Both the position numbers and the translations under genes were made by a program. The notes beneath the pieces were generated by a model. It was not told the origin of the DNA and did not search any database. It was given only the letters and a program-made list of their open reading frames with translations. From Pyrus communis (Eukaryota; Streptophyta; Magnoliopsida; Rosales; Rosaceae): a stretch of DNA of 64,000 bases. Positions within the stretch are counted from its first letter, which is position 1, and each line of letters opens with the position of its first letter. Positions 37,295 through 49,870 of the stretch are shown piece after piece. The stretch lies in the NCBI RefSeq assembly GCF_963583255.1, contig NC_084813.1, positions 17,737,799 to 17,801,798 of the forward strand, read 5' to 3'.

Positions 37295-39468
37295 TTTTTC
37301 TGATGGAATATGGAGAGGATTTGAATTTAATGGATGGATATATAACTAGACATGTATGCACTTGAAGTGAAAGTATTGATGGAATGTCTTGCAAATCACC
37401 CTGTCCCTGTATATCTTAGGGGAATACATTTCGAACCTTAAGCTACCAAACTTTTATTCTCCAACAAAAACAATTAGTCTATATACAATTCAGAATGTGA
37501 TGAGGCATATATAATTAATTCAATCATTGAAAATGGACATTACAAATACATATTATGAAGAGTTCAGTTTTAAAAAGTTTACTAGATTTAAAATATTACA
37601 ATAAAATATCATCGATCATAAAGCAATTGGTAGACTTCAAGCACTAGTTGAAAGCTGAGCTCATTAGGAACTGCAAGAGTACACAAATCAATAAATCATT
37701 AAACCTCGTGTTACACGGAGATCATGTGATAAAAAAAAATTTCAAATTATATTGGGACATGCAGTACGAAGTAAATCTAACAAATCAAACAGCTCCACTC
37801 TTCACACATAGATCCAAAGTAGATGTATAGCACACAAAAACAAAAATTGAAAAGAAGCAATTGTCCTACAGATAGAAATCCTAATTTCCAAATTCTCCTA
37901 AAGAGAGAAATCAAACAAACTCTAAGACAGTTCCTAGAAATTATTAAACATAAAAACACTAAAAAAGATGAAATCATGTCACCGCTAGCGTTGGACATCC
38001 CAAAGAGAGTCGTAACACTATACCAGCTAAACTCATAGTGTCGTACTGGCTAAACTCAATCCCATTTCCGACATCTTCGATGACTTCTAGCTTCGACCGC
38101 ATATCGAAGGTGTACTAGATGCAAAACCTTGTATTTACTGTGTAGTGTGTACATTGGCTAAAACACGACCACTATCACAACGACTACAATGTTTCTCGAC
38201 ACAATCATACACCAAAACAAAGTTAACGAAATACATTTCTCTTAATAATAAAATAAATAGATTGCACCATATCTCTGTCTCTCATGTATGTCCAGATCAC
38301 TGTATCATTCTCTTCTCCATATTGTTATTATTATTTTTTAATCTTCATCCCCATATTTAAAGATTTTTTTTTTTTTCAATTCAACTTAATTAAAAACAAG
38401 TTTGTGTGTGTATAAACTGCATTTATTAAAGAAGTCATGCGAGTGGTAAATCACCTTAGTGATTAGGATTTTCTGCTTCATCTCACTACCTTCCGAGTGA
38501 ATTTTCTCATTTTTTTTAGTGTAAATTATTGCTTTTAATTAAAAAAAGGAAAAATTCATTAATACTTAATTTTGTTGTAATTAGGAAAATTAATAAATTA
38601 GGAATGTATTATTATGTGGCCTGTGGGTTGGTTTCTATTTAAAAATGATAGCAACAATTATCTTATAACAAAACGTCAGAAAATACACATTATTCGGCTC
38701 AAGAGCTGGAGAAAAAAAAAAACAAAAAAAAAAAAAACAAAAAAGAAGAAGGAAAGCGACACTCATCGATATTTCTATTCTAATTTTTACATACTTTCTA
38801 TTGGATATCAATTGTTCTTCTTCCAAACTGTAACTTCCTCTTTCATGTTTTGGTTGTAAGCAAGGCAAACACATACCTTATAAACGGCAAACCTTCCATT
38901 TTAAGTAACATATAATTACAGAGGGTTTTTATGCTCAATATAAACATATATACAGAAGTGGTCAAACGCTAACCAGTTAGTAACTTAATACAACGCTAAC
39001 CACACATTTGAATCAACTCTACATATTGTCTCATGATCAACCGTTCACTTTTTAGATCTTCATTCAACGATCATCCACATTGTTAGGGATTTTCAATGGT
39101 TAAAGACTAGCATCTAGCAGATGTTTTTACCAAGAGATTGTCTATAGACCGTCTTGTGCATCTTATTTCCAAACTTTTCCTCTCATCAATGTCATGTTTG
39201 CGGGGGACATTAAGGAGTTACAATAGTTAAAGGACACGAATTCCAGAATAATGGTCAATTATCAGTTATGTCGTAACTCCATATTTATATTTATGTTAAT
39301 GACCTTTAAGATGTAATCGTAGATTATTAGCTACCCACTTATATGTATGTGTGTGTGTGTGTGTGTGTGTATATTGTATGTTGATCTTGTGATTATCAAG
39401 GAAAGTCCGTTTCTACGCACATAATTAAATAGTACTGAAACCAAAATAGTGTGTGTGTGTGTGTGTAC

Positions 39469-39502
<34 letters not shown>

Positions 39503-41094
39503 GAGTCTTAGAAAAAGATGGAAAATACACTTATTGAAGATGTGATCTTAATATAATATAACCAAGTTTTAATGTCTGTGACAATGTTGGGTGGAGTAGA
39601 TATCGATGTTATACAAATCCACGTGTTTGAGATAGCTCAAGAACAAGTATAACATGTTTGAAGATTAGGTTGTGCTACTGCTAATGATGCTCCCCGGACG
39701 AATGAAACTCAAACAAACCAATATCAAAGATTAATGTAATCTTTGGTGAATCAAAAGGCACCCATTCAAATTCAAATTAGCAAAGATTAGGGGTATATAT
39801 TTGACTTCGTTAAAGTGTACAATTTCTTGCCTTTTACGCCACTTGGGTCCCATGATGACCTAGCATACATCCCCTCTTTCCTCTCCATTTCTCACTCAAA
39901 AACAGCAATCGCTCTCAACTCGAGAACCGCCGGACGCGCCGCTTCCCTTCCCGCTTTTTGAAAGAAGAAAAGATTTTGAAGATCGCAGTAATGCTTTTTT
40001 CTTTCGTTTAAGCACATTCATACTTCTCTGAATAATGGATGGCTATTTAAAGATAAGTTGAAATTTTTATTCAAAATTTTTTGTGTTCGAATTACAAAGC
40101 TTTGTATCTATGATCAAAACTGTTTATATTACGAATCACTAAACAAAGATCATATCTCTGCAAAAAAAAATAAAAATAAAAAATAAAAAATAAAAAATTC
40201 AAATTAAGATCATTTAGTCAATCTATTGTAGCAAATACATAAACGGTTCATAATGCTTCACGTATTCCATTCTTCTGGCTTTATACAATTTGATAACTAA
40301 ACAACCTTAGTTTTAATTGATTTTTTACAGAGGCAATCTTTATTGAGTGATTCATAATATGAATGATTTCGATCATAAACATAAAGTTCTATAATTCGTC
40401 GACAAACTGTTTTGAGTAGGATTTCCTACTCATTCTTTGAGTAAACCAAATATTATTCTACTTTTGTTACAAGAGATAATTCTAATCTAAACTACGTTAA
40501 AGTGGTGAGGAGAGTTTGATACTAAATGCAACGAAATTAATATTAAAGCCTAACTACTGAGATAATCAATTGACCACATCCATCTTAAACACATTCTTCA
40601 TTTCGTATTCACCATATTAATTTTTATTTCTCGAGCACCCATTTAGTTATATTTTAAAGTTCATAAACACATTCCTTGTTTCTCGATCAACATACGCAAA
40701 TTCTTTGACCTTTAATTTTTGGAAACGTGAAGAAATTTTTGGAAACGTGAAGACAAGAAAGTTAAGAATATTTGTTTTGGTCATACTTTTGGGCTATATA
40801 TATGGATATATTAAATATGCATGGAAGGCATGGGATTTTTGGGGCAGCTGCCCCATCGTCGCCTTTGTTTTTAATCGAATGTGTAAACAAATTAAAAATG
40901 CTAGCGGTTTAGATGAGTTAATTACTGGCGAGCTAGCTAGCGTGTTAGGCGAGCATTCAGTGTTAGGTTAAGTTGCAAAACCTGATGATCTATCTTAATT
41001 GAATTTATTTGGCAACGTACGTACTATATAAAAATTACAAATTAAATTAATAGCCAAACAAACATGTTAAATTTTAGAGGTATTTTGTTAATTT
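37295..41094. other. Long intergenic region, no supported gene
   Basis: 37295-37500 is the pectinesterase promoter side. The rest is AT-rich with A/T-runs. Two microsatellites are present: GT at 39348-39370, and a GT/CATA/TA compound at 39449-39502. At 40085-40460 a diverged third copy of the UGT-promoter repeat is recognisable (ACTAAACAACCTTAGTTTTA, ATGATTTCGATCAT, GACAAACTGTTTTGAGTAGG). An 88-codon frame at 40705-40971 matches no family I know. Confidence 0.4.
39449..39502. repeat. Compound (GT)(CATA)(TA) microsatellite
   Basis: A GT run is followed by ACATACATACATACAT and then a TA run. A separate GT run is at 39348-39370. Confidence 0.95.
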
Positions 41095-41590
41095 TCTCTC
41101 GAATCTTGTAAAGCACTGCTAATTTTTTGCAAGAACTTTAATTTTAGTCAATTACCGTTTTAAACTTTTATAATTGATCGATTCCCCCATGAACTTTAAT
41201 TTTAGCCAATGATTCCTTGAACTTTTATGATTGGCCAACTTCCCTTGAACTTTAGTTTCTCCCTAAACTCTAAAATTCAAACAAAAAGTGTATGTAATGA
41301 ACTAGCAAAAGAGAAGAAGAAGAAGAAGAAGAAGAAGAAGAAGAAGAAGAAGAAGAAGAAACATTATGGTATCCACATTAGGAATAAAATTATCTTTTTG
41401 CAATTATAAAATTAAAGTTCAAGAGTGAAATTTGTCAATTATAAAAGTTCTGGAAGTAAACGACTAAATTAAAGTTCAAGAGAGAAATTGGCCAATTATA
41501 AAAGTTGAGGGGTGTAATAATTGGCTAAAATTAAAGATCATGGGAGAAATTAGCAGCTTCTTACAAGTTTGGGGAGAGATCGGCCAATAC
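41095..41590. repeat. Foldback with short internal repeats and a (GAA)n core
   Basis: The left half repeats GAACTTTAATTTTAGYCAAT and ACTTTTATAATTG-like words. The right half repeats their reverse complement (AATTATAAAAGTT, AAATTAAAGTTCAAGAG). A GAA trinucleotide run of about 50 bp (41311-41360) sits between the halves. It looks like an inverted-repeat element with decayed ends; no target duplication is clear. Confidence 0.6.
41311..41360. repeat. (GAA)n microsatellite
   Basis: About 16 GAA units within the foldback structure. The Lys-rich frame across it is an artefact. Confidence 0.95.
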
Positions 41591-42254
41591 CTCTAAATTG
41601 AGTAGCTAAATGAATCCTCTCTCTTAATTATATTCAACTCCTCATATGCTATTTACAGGACTATTTTTATGAAGAATACAAGATTTTTTTTTAGGAGAGG
41701 AAAAAGAGAATTTTGTTCACTCCCATACAATCCCACGACTTTGTAATAACAAGATTAAACAACTGCAATTTGTAGACAAAATTTTGTTAACTAAATGACA
41801 TAGAAGTTGATAATTGAATTATTACTTAAGCGTTGATAAACATCCTCATTCTTATTGGTAGCATATCATTTAGTTTACAAATTTCATCTACAAATTTTGT
41901 CTCCCTAGCATTATCCCTTAAATTATGTTGAAGGGTTTCAACCCTAAATATTAATTGAAACAAGCAATCACTCGCAGGCGCCTTTGCATTTTCTGTCACC
42001 AACTTGACACAAGAAAACTAACAAGCTAAAACTAATTAGAGCATCCTCGATCAAATTACAAAATGAAAAATGATATTAAGAATTGAACAATTAACCACAT
42101 TGCATAAGAAAGGAAGACATTTGGTTTCAAGTCCGTTGAAAAAGAGAAAATATATAATATATTCTTTTTCATGTGCATATACATTGGTCAAGAATTTTGT
42201 CCTAAGATAAGTCAGTCTACCTAACTTTTCTGCTTTATGTCCCTCACAATTTTC
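41591..42254. other. Spacer and 3' UTR of the VQ gene
   Basis: AT-rich sequence without a credible ORF. The part next to 42255 is the expected 3' UTR of the minus-strand VQ gene. Confidence 0.4.
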
Positions 42255-42998
42255 TCAAAACATGTAACTCCTGTTCTCATTGGCAGAACTATTAGAGCTG
42301 GGCGGCCTAACAGAGGAAGGCAATTGGGATGCAATACCCTCCCTCAGAAACTCATGTTGATCATGATCGGACGACAGTCCCATCACCATGCTTGTGGGTC
42401 CCACTCTTGATGACAATCTCTCAAGAAACCCATGATCTCCACCGTTAACGTTGTCGTTGTTGTTCCTCAGCGAAAACAAGTATTGCTGGTTATGGCGTTG
42501 TTGGTATTGTTGCTGTTGTTGTTGTTGTAAGAGTTGTTGCTGCTGAGGCTGTAGAGGATGGCACCCGGCCGCCCCGGGAGGCACCACGAAGCTCTGTGGC
42601 CTGGTGGGGCCGAGACCAAAGCTAAAATTCGAAGCACCAGTGGGAAACGACACCGTACTAGGACCCCCAGTGAATTGCTGCACCATGGCACGAAAATTGG
42701 TGGTGTCAGTGTTGAGCAGCGTCGTGGGTGTTCTTCTTGAGGCTCTAGACCTTTTCCGGGCCGGCTTCGAAACGCGGCCTTGATCCGGGCTCAAACTGTT
42801 GTTGGTGCTGGAGCTCGGGTGGCCTGAACCGGCATGACCTGGTAAAGATGAAGCTGTAGTGGTGGTGGTGACGACGGTGGCATCAGAGACTTGGTCATGG
42901 CAAAACAGTGAAGAAGGGGTAGAAGAATTCAGGTTTTGGTTGTAGAATGGGAGCCAATGATCATTAGGGTTGCTGGACATGGTTCCAGTACTACTCAT
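42255..42998 (-). CDS. VQ motif-containing protein
   Basis: A single-exon gene of 247 aa, the usual intronless form for this plant family. VQ proteins are nuclear co-regulators that bind WRKY transcription factors and modulate defence and jasmonate responses. The defining motif FRAMVQQFTG (FxxxVQxxTG) is at residues 102-111. A basic patch PARKRSRASRR at 79-89 is a likely nuclear localisation signal. The N-terminus has PNDHWLPFYNQNL, a segment I associate with the VQ22/VQ30-like subgroup. A Gln-rich tract with runs of Q lies at about 153-172. The C-terminus is Ser/Asn-rich. The ATG is preceded closely by a GA repeat in the presumed 5' UTR. No lesions. Subgroup assignment is tentative. Confidence 0.93.
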   Translation of the reverse strand: MSSTGTMSSNPNDHWLPFYNQNLNSSTPSSLFCHDQVSDATVVTTTTTASSLPGHAGSGHPSSSTNNSLSPDQGRVSKPARKRSRASRRTPTTLLNTDTTNFRAMVQQFTGGPSTVSFPTGASNFSFGLGPTRPQSFVVPPGAAGCHPLQPQQQQLLQQQQQQQYQQRHNQQYLFSLRNNNDNVNGGDHGFLERLSSRVGPTSMVMGLSSDHDQHEFLREGIASQLPSSVRPPSSNSSANENRSYMF

Positions 42999-43001
42999 TG
43001 T

Positions 43002-43002
<1 letters not shown>

Positions 43003-43039
<37 letters not shown>
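43003..43039. repeat. (GA)n microsatellite in the VQ gene 5' UTR
   Basis: About 18 GA units on the plus strand, starting five bases upstream of the VQ start codon. On the coding strand it is a TC-rich leader. Confidence 0.95.
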
Positions 43040-43040
<1 letters not shown>

Positions 43041-46000
43041 ACAAATTTGAGTTTGGGGTTAGAGGGAAGAAATATGATGGAAGGTAAGCTATATTTATGG
43101 AAGGTGGAAATGGGGGTCAAAGGAAGATTTTATGGGATGATCTTGACCGTTGATTTTGGGAGAGATAGGAGATTAGTGTATGTCACGTGGTATGGCACGT
43201 GGGGGTGGTGGCTGTGGGCAGGAAAATTCAAAATGTTGGCAAATGAAAAATAGCTTTAGCTTTCAGGGTTTCTGGAAGGTATTGTCTAAAGCATATATGG
43301 TTTCCTGGAAGCAACATATAGGAAGACGCCAGCTTGATCATGATTGCGTCATCACGGTGGTGTCCACGTCAGAAAGAGAATGGCAGTGATGGTGGTGGTG
43401 GAGGAGAAATTTTTTATTTTGATCGGAATACGGGTGATACACTATTTGTTTTTATATAAGTGATGAAAAATTTTATTTTTAAATTATAATTTTTTAACAT
43501 ATATATCCTACCATTTAAATAGTGGCATGTATTGTACCTCTTTGTTTACCAGTAACACTGAAAAATCTCTTGTGGTGGAGGCTGTAGGTGACTTCACTCG
43601 TGACACATGGAAGACGTCTTTGGGGCCGCAATGAAACAACCGAGCACCTTCCAGCTTCCAAGTCCTCGTCTTTATTTGATTCTTTGCCCCAACTCGCCCG
43701 TTTTCATATAAAATTATAAATAGTTACTTTTACAAATTTAATAATTATATCCTTTTAAGCATTCATGCATGAAGTTTTTCAACGCTTTTTATTTTTCTTT
43801 AATAATAAACGATATTATTTATATTAAACAAAAAAGAGAGTAGTCTAAACTTCTAACTAGGGATTAGCAATAATATTGTGATTCAAATTTATTTTTGATA
43901 AAAATTAAACATACTTATAAATGAAAATAAATACTACTAAATTATAATACTAAATGCCATATTTTCTAATGCTTTATAGTTTCTAGTTGATAATTCCTAA
44001 TAAGCACTTTTTTTATTTATTGTGCTAAAAAATCAGATATATTTTCCTGGATAAAAAAGCACTAGAAACACTTTTGTCCTATTATTTGACACCTTTTATT
44101 TTTTTTGCCTAAAAGTCAAGCTGTTGAGCAGAAACCAACGAAACTATGAGGTCGTTATAATTCACTATTTATTGAGATTAAAAGATTATTACTACTTTTC
44201 TTTTTTCTTACCTACACCCCAAATCCTTTTTATTAATGTTGTTGAGATAAATCCACATCATAAACCTAATTGTGAAAGTGGTGGAGTAAAAATTCAGATC
44301 ATGTTTATTTAGAAGAAATAAATTTTTAAAGAATGGGTATTATTGTTTTCATTTTTGTTACTAACAATCATAGATTTGAAAGGAATTAGTCTGATTCTCA
44401 TTTATGTTTAATTATTAATAATCATGAGTGGAAAACATGATGCATTTGGGTATCCATACCTTTTTATACCTTAAAAGCTAAGGTATAAGATTACCAAATT
44501 ACCATAATAAGTGACCTAGTAGAAAAGTGCGAACAACAATTCTCTAAAGAAAAAAAAAAAAGGGATGTACAGCGTTTGACACTTTGTAAGCTATGAATTT
44601 GCTTGATCGTGGTCATGTGTAAGCTGTAATTCCCAACTAACCTCATTTGAACCTAAAAGAGTGGATTATTGTAGTCCGCCACTAGTTGTTTTCCCCTTAA
44701 AAATAAAAAAATAAAAAGGTTTGAGATTACCATGGGAGGTTGTTATTATTCCTTAACCAAACAATTCATATCCCATTATTCTTGCTCATGGTAAATAAAC
44801 ATTCCTTCAATAACAAAGCATAAATAATGTTTGATTCGTTACTCTTGTTGTCAAGAATTTTTTTTTTATTTTATTACGAGCTATATTACCACACAAATAT
44901 TTTCAACAAAGAAAATAATAATAATTGTAATAAGCTCTTTAATGGAAAAGGTAATTCAGTTTATCTACCAAACATAGAAAATAATTCAGAAGTAGCAGTA
45001 ACTCCAACCATTACGAAAAACAGTATTAATTTCCTCTTTCTCTTGTCATTTGATAAATTTTCTTACTTTTTTTTTGTGCCGGTTGGAGCCATCTGATTCA
45101 GCCATGGCTAGCTCTAGATTTTCCATTTTAAAAGGCGATATAAAATTCTGAATTTTCCGGAAGATTAAGACCAAACTATAAAGTGCTATATCTGCATTGC
45201 CTTTGTGTCTCATGTCCTGAAACAAGCATTTTTAAACTCAGAATATGAACCAGAAAGATATAAACAAATAAGTCAATTAAAATCATTGTTGATTGGTTTT
45301 CCAATTCCCTCTTATGTTGATGGATGTAGACTTTTCTACTTTGAATGTTCTTTAGTTTATGTCAGGTTTTCTTCTTCTCAGTATTCCAACGACCATGTTA
45401 TTCATATCCAGCAATCATGTGTTGGATGAATTTGAGAGATTTTTCCTCTATTTTTAGTATAATGGTGGAAATCGTCAACGCCCTTGTTCTAGAACTCTTT
45501 AGAGAACCAACAAAATTGGGGAAGATTTGAAAATTTTCTATCATTTTTGCCGACAAAACGGTGTATCAGTTGGTATCAAAGCATCAGTTTGATCCTCGAG
45601 AATTTCATGAATCATGTTTTGGCTCCTATTAATGTAACATAAGAATTGTATCAAATGAGAGGTTTAAGAAGACTGACCACTTCCACGCACGATTACTATG
45701 ACACGTCGAAAGTATGTATAAAGTGGTAAATAATCTCTTTTCTTCATATATATTCCTTTTAAACAAAATTCCAAATCTTTCTTTATCAATCTGCCTCAGT
45801 GCCTCACAAGCAGATAAAAATGTAGTCTCAACCCTCAACCACCAGAATGAGAGATAGAGAGGAGAGTCAAAGAAGAACACGTTAGGCGGGAGATATATGA
45901 TTAATTAAGATTTAAGAATATAAATCCATTATGTATAGTAATATGAAATTTCAAACAGATGACGTCCTATTTCCCCACGTTCCTTTGACTATTACTCACT

Positions 46001-46266
46001 TCTTCAAATGTCTATATATACATATGTGTGTGTATATATTTATATGGATATTCGATGTTCCTAATTGCTCAATCTGCGGCAACATTATTCACTGGCTTCT
46101 CCTATGTGTATGTGAACATAGGTTATGAGAGTCCTGCTCTTCCAAGGACTTAATGGAGGTTATGATCCTTGAGATAATTCAGTAATTTACTAAGTAATCT
46201 TTACCATGTCTCCACACTTGCTCGTGTGTGTGCACGCGCGTGCGCCCTTCATTTAAAGGGATCCAC
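43040..46266. other. Intergenic region, no supported gene
   Basis: 43040-43430 is the VQ promoter side; it contains CACGTGGTATGGCACGTGGG near 43183-43202, that is, two G-box-like CACGTG cores. Beyond it lies AT-rich DNA with scattered A/T-runs. GTTGGTATCAAAGCATC near 45570 is a primer-binding-site-like word with no assignable LTR. Frames at 44827, 45205 and 45931 show no family features. Confidence 0.4.
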
Positions 46267-46615
46267 ATTTTTGGGTAAAAATGAGAATTAGTTGTAGGGT
46301 TCACCCTACATCGAATTTCAACGATCCGAACCATCTATTTTGCAAGTCTCAATTCATTGATCATCCTTGCAAAGATTCAATTTAATCCGAAACCATTTGC
46401 CTACTTAATTACCACAATGAACTTTCATTGTTTTTTATAGACCAAAGTGTTTGTCAATTTCTTTGAACTCGATTAAATGTCTCAAATATTTCCGATTTGG
46501 CTAATATTTCGCAAGGATAATCTATGAGATCCAACTTGAAAAATAGACGATTCAGATCGTCGAAATTCAACGTGATGTGGGCCCCACAACTGATCCCCAT
46601 TTAGTAAAAACAAAA
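46267..46615. mobile_element. Foldback MITE, arms about 110 bp
   Basis: The left arm contains GAATTTCAACGATCCGAACC and ATCTATTTTGCAAGTC. The reverse complement of the right arm reads GAATTTCGACGATCTGAATC and GTCTATTTTTCAAGTT. Both also carry ATYATCCTTGCRAA. There is no coding capacity and no clear target duplication. Confidence 0.7.
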
Positions 46616-47399
46616 TTTTTGTTGGGAATTGTGTATGATAAATTTTTTTTGCTTATTTATATTATTTATTCTACCGGATTTCGAGAATTACTTAATACCG
46701 CACTCTTGATCATAGTATATTGTGAAGGCGACGGTTTTACTTAACTCTTCTTTATTTTTTTATTTTTTTCAATCAAAATTGAAATGGTATGATATAGAAT
46801 TAATCAATAGTTTTATATTTGACTAGAATCAAAATAAAAGATAAATAAGCGGAGAATAGAAACCAAAGTATAAATGAGAGGAACAAAGGATTTTAGGTAA
46901 GGTTCTTCCTCTCCTAATCCTTGACACAAGAAATAGAATTTTACCCAACCCTTTCTTGTATCGAATTAATAAAGATTCACGATCCCGTTCGTAAAAAAAT
47001 TGATATTTGTAGTTTTGTTTTTTTTTTCTTCTTTTTTTTTTTTTTGTCTAGGGGGAATTATGCTTACTTGTTTTTAGTACAAGTAGCTATCTTGTTTGCT
47101 ATGACTTTTTATTATCGTCCGACTGTTACGGAGGCCCTTGCTTCTATTCAACATAAAATGACTGAAGCAATTTTGGTTGGTTAATCTGATCAATTCATCG
47201 ATGGTCAGCAAGTATGTTTAATTTATTTGATCATTCACCAACTTAAGTCTGAGAGACCCTATATTTAATTTAAGGTCATTTTAGTTCCAGTCCCTAATCA
47301 ACCTAGTTGTTAGAATGAAACCTTATTTGTTTAAATAGTTTGATCAAGGTTCTTAGCATCATTTAAGGGATTTAACTCATACATTTATGCATTCAATAT
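46616..47399. other. No confirmed gene; one unusual frame
   Basis: An 87-codon frame at 46921-47184 contains a hydrophobic stretch over a T-run and then [20 protein letters not shown]. The tail looks protein-like, but I recognise no family. It could be a fragment of organelle origin or chance. Confidence 0.3.
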
Positions 47400-47611
47400 C
47401 CCACAAATTATGAAATTTAAACAAATCCAAATAATATTGTTACAAATATAACAATTACTTAAAAATCAATAATAGAGTAATTTGTTCTTCTCATAGTTCT
47501 AGCAAAAACAAAAAAACAAAAAAATGTACCCACAAATTATGAAATTTAAACAAATCCAAATAATATTGTTACAAATATAACAATTACTTAAAAATCAATA
47601 ATAGAGTAATT
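47400..47611. repeat. Perfect 83-bp direct repeat
   Basis: 47400-47482 and 47529-47611 are identical (both start CCCACAAATTATGAAATTTA and end AATAGAGTAATT). They are 129 bp apart, start to start. The spacer is A-rich. The identity implies a recent local duplication. Confidence 0.93.
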
Positions 47612-48879
47612 ATTAATATAGTGCAAGTAATAACTATTGATATATTTTAAAGCATAAAATTGTCACGCCCCAACCCACAAATAATGACTATTCACGAGCT
47701 AGGATATGAGTCATATCTGAGCTATAGAAATAAATTCTACAACCAAGATATGGTGGAAAATTTAAATTTTATAAATAAAATTATTAAAATTTATTGAATA
47801 CGCAATGGAATAACTATAGTGCAAAAAAAAAAAGCACCAACAAAATAATAATTAAATGGTAACAATTCTTTCGAATGCATGAAATATATGCAAATGAGAT
47901 GGATGAATGTAGTCACTCCCTTCTAATCCCGCTAACACACACCTAAGGCACCCAAGCTTGCACATCTCATACCATGCTTATACCACTTGGCTCCGAATAC
48001 CTTAGAATATGAGTTAACTCCCGTTCATCCCTTAAACCCAATTTTTGTAATTAAACTCTCAATTTCCACTTTATTAAACAGGCACTTCCCCCAACGCCCA
48101 ATTGTATATTTAAGCCCTTCCCCCGACGCCTAACATATACAAGATTTCATTATTTTATAATCAACCAATTTGTATACTCAAGCCCGGCACCCTACGCCTG
48201 ACATATACAAGATTCATTATTTTATATTCAAGGAAAACTTTAGCCCTTGAATATCCTCACAACTCAAATACAACTGAACTCTCTTTCTTGCTTTGCAATG
48301 CATATGTATATGTCATGTTCACATAGATATCGATAATCACGTTCTATCATATAATATGCAAAACTAGTCAAAATAGTTAGTAGTCAAAATTGTAGTATAT
48401 TACCGATAATATAGTATTGATAACACACAATAATCTAATTGAGAAATATTACTTTACCATTTTACTCCATCTCTTTCTAGGTGATATTGATGCATAAACC
48501 CATTTGAGTTCCATAGAGCAATTTTGTTGGGTAAATGGATATTTTTTTCATGGTTTGGTGTGGGTGTTTCTTATGGCAATGATCTCCAAAATATAAATGC
48601 ATAAACAACACAAGATTTAAGTGGTTCGCCAAATAGACTACATCCATTGGGGTTTGCTTTCATTATTTCACTATATATATGAGAAACTTACAAATACAAT
48701 GAAAGATGGCTTAAAGCCTTAACAATGTAAAAGAAAGATAAAGTGGTAATATGAAAGGGAGGATGGCTTTTTGTTGGAGTTGTTCTTTTTCTTATTCTTC
48801 TTCTTCCTCTCTCTTTTTCCATGTCCTCCGTTGGCTCTTGCTCCTTCCTTTATAAAGATTGCATGACATCTTCCTCTTC

Positions 48880-49870
48880 AAAAACTTCCACAAGTGTGCC
48901 AATAGAAAGAAATCAAGTGTTGTGCCAATCATTAGACATAACATGTGTTCCAATCAATGTTCTAAAAAACGCCCTAGGGGCCGCCTAGGAGCTAGGCGCC
49001 TTGGAACCAAGGCGATTTTGTGCAAAACGATTGGAAAAATCGGGGTGGCTCTAGGCGGTGCTAGCAGCAACTGGGTGGTTTTTTTTTTTTTTTTGTGAAA
49101 TTTGTTTAAAGTCTAAGTTCTAATTATACCTTGAAATTTTGTTAATTTTATAGAATAGGTGTGTTGTGTATCAACTTAAATTCTGGGATGCTAAAGATAA
49201 GTATCTTACATTACTAAATTTCCTTATTTGCCTCCTATTTTTCATTTTATGTTGCTTTAAATTGTGAACTTGTTGTACATGTGTCATCCTACAATACTCC
49301 TCACTATGGTTATATGGCATGTATGCTTAATTTGTTTTTAAATTTTGGACTTGTTGGATACTCTTTTTGCATTTTATCATTCTTTTATTATCTTATCCAT
49401 GGATTTCATACAAGTCAATATGCACTTATTTACAAGATATACAAGAAATTTACCTAAATCCGCCTAGGCGCTAACTCGCTGCCCGACTAGTGCCTAGCGT
49501 TGTTTAGAACCTTGGTTTCAATAACAAAGCAACAATTGTTGTCCAAATCATTAAGAATGAAATGTGGTCCAATGGAAAAACAACAAGGGTTAGATTAATC
49601 ATGAACTAATGAATATCATGCAAGATGTTCCTTGCATCAAAGGCCATGTCCAAACTCTAAGGGATATAGAATCCCACTTCTCCAAATTTTGGGGATGAAT
49701 CTCACCAATTATTAACCATGATATGTGGTCCAATAGAAAGAAAACAAATGTTAAGCTAATCATTAGCCCTATTATGTGTTCCAACAAAAACACACCAAAT
49801 GTGTAGTTAATCATTGACAATAGGATGTGTTCATATGACAAAGCAACATGTTTTAAGTAAGTCATAAACA
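48880..49870. repeat. Degenerate array of about 50-bp units
   Basis: Units of the type ATGTGGTCCAATAGAAAGAA followed by AACAAATGTTAAGCTAATCA recur near 48893, 48943, 49563, 49721 and 49775 with much change. The TIR element at 48957 interrupts one unit. Confidence 0.6.
48957..49515. mobile_element. TIR element with GTTCTAAAAAACGCC ends, nested in the LTR
   Basis: The left end reads GTTCTAAAAAACGCCCTAGG and AGCTAGGCGCC. The reverse complement of the right end reads GGTTCTAAACAACGCTAGGC and TAGCGCCTAGGCGG. I know this GGCGCCTAGG-rich terminus from non-autonomous plant hAT-type elements. The exact border and target duplication are uncertain. The interior is AT-rich and non-coding. Confidence 0.7.

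Noticed and set aside
40705..40971. 88-codon frame with a membrane-like segment
   Set aside because: It starts in a small duplicated word (TTTTTGGAAACGTGAAGA), overlaps no conserved motif and lies in AT-rich spacer.
46921..47184. 87-codon frame with a hydrophobic stretch and [20 protein letters not shown]
   Set aside because: Part of it translates a T-run, I recognise no family, and there is no gene context. I suspected organelle-derived DNA but could not match it to a known plastid or mitochondrial gene.
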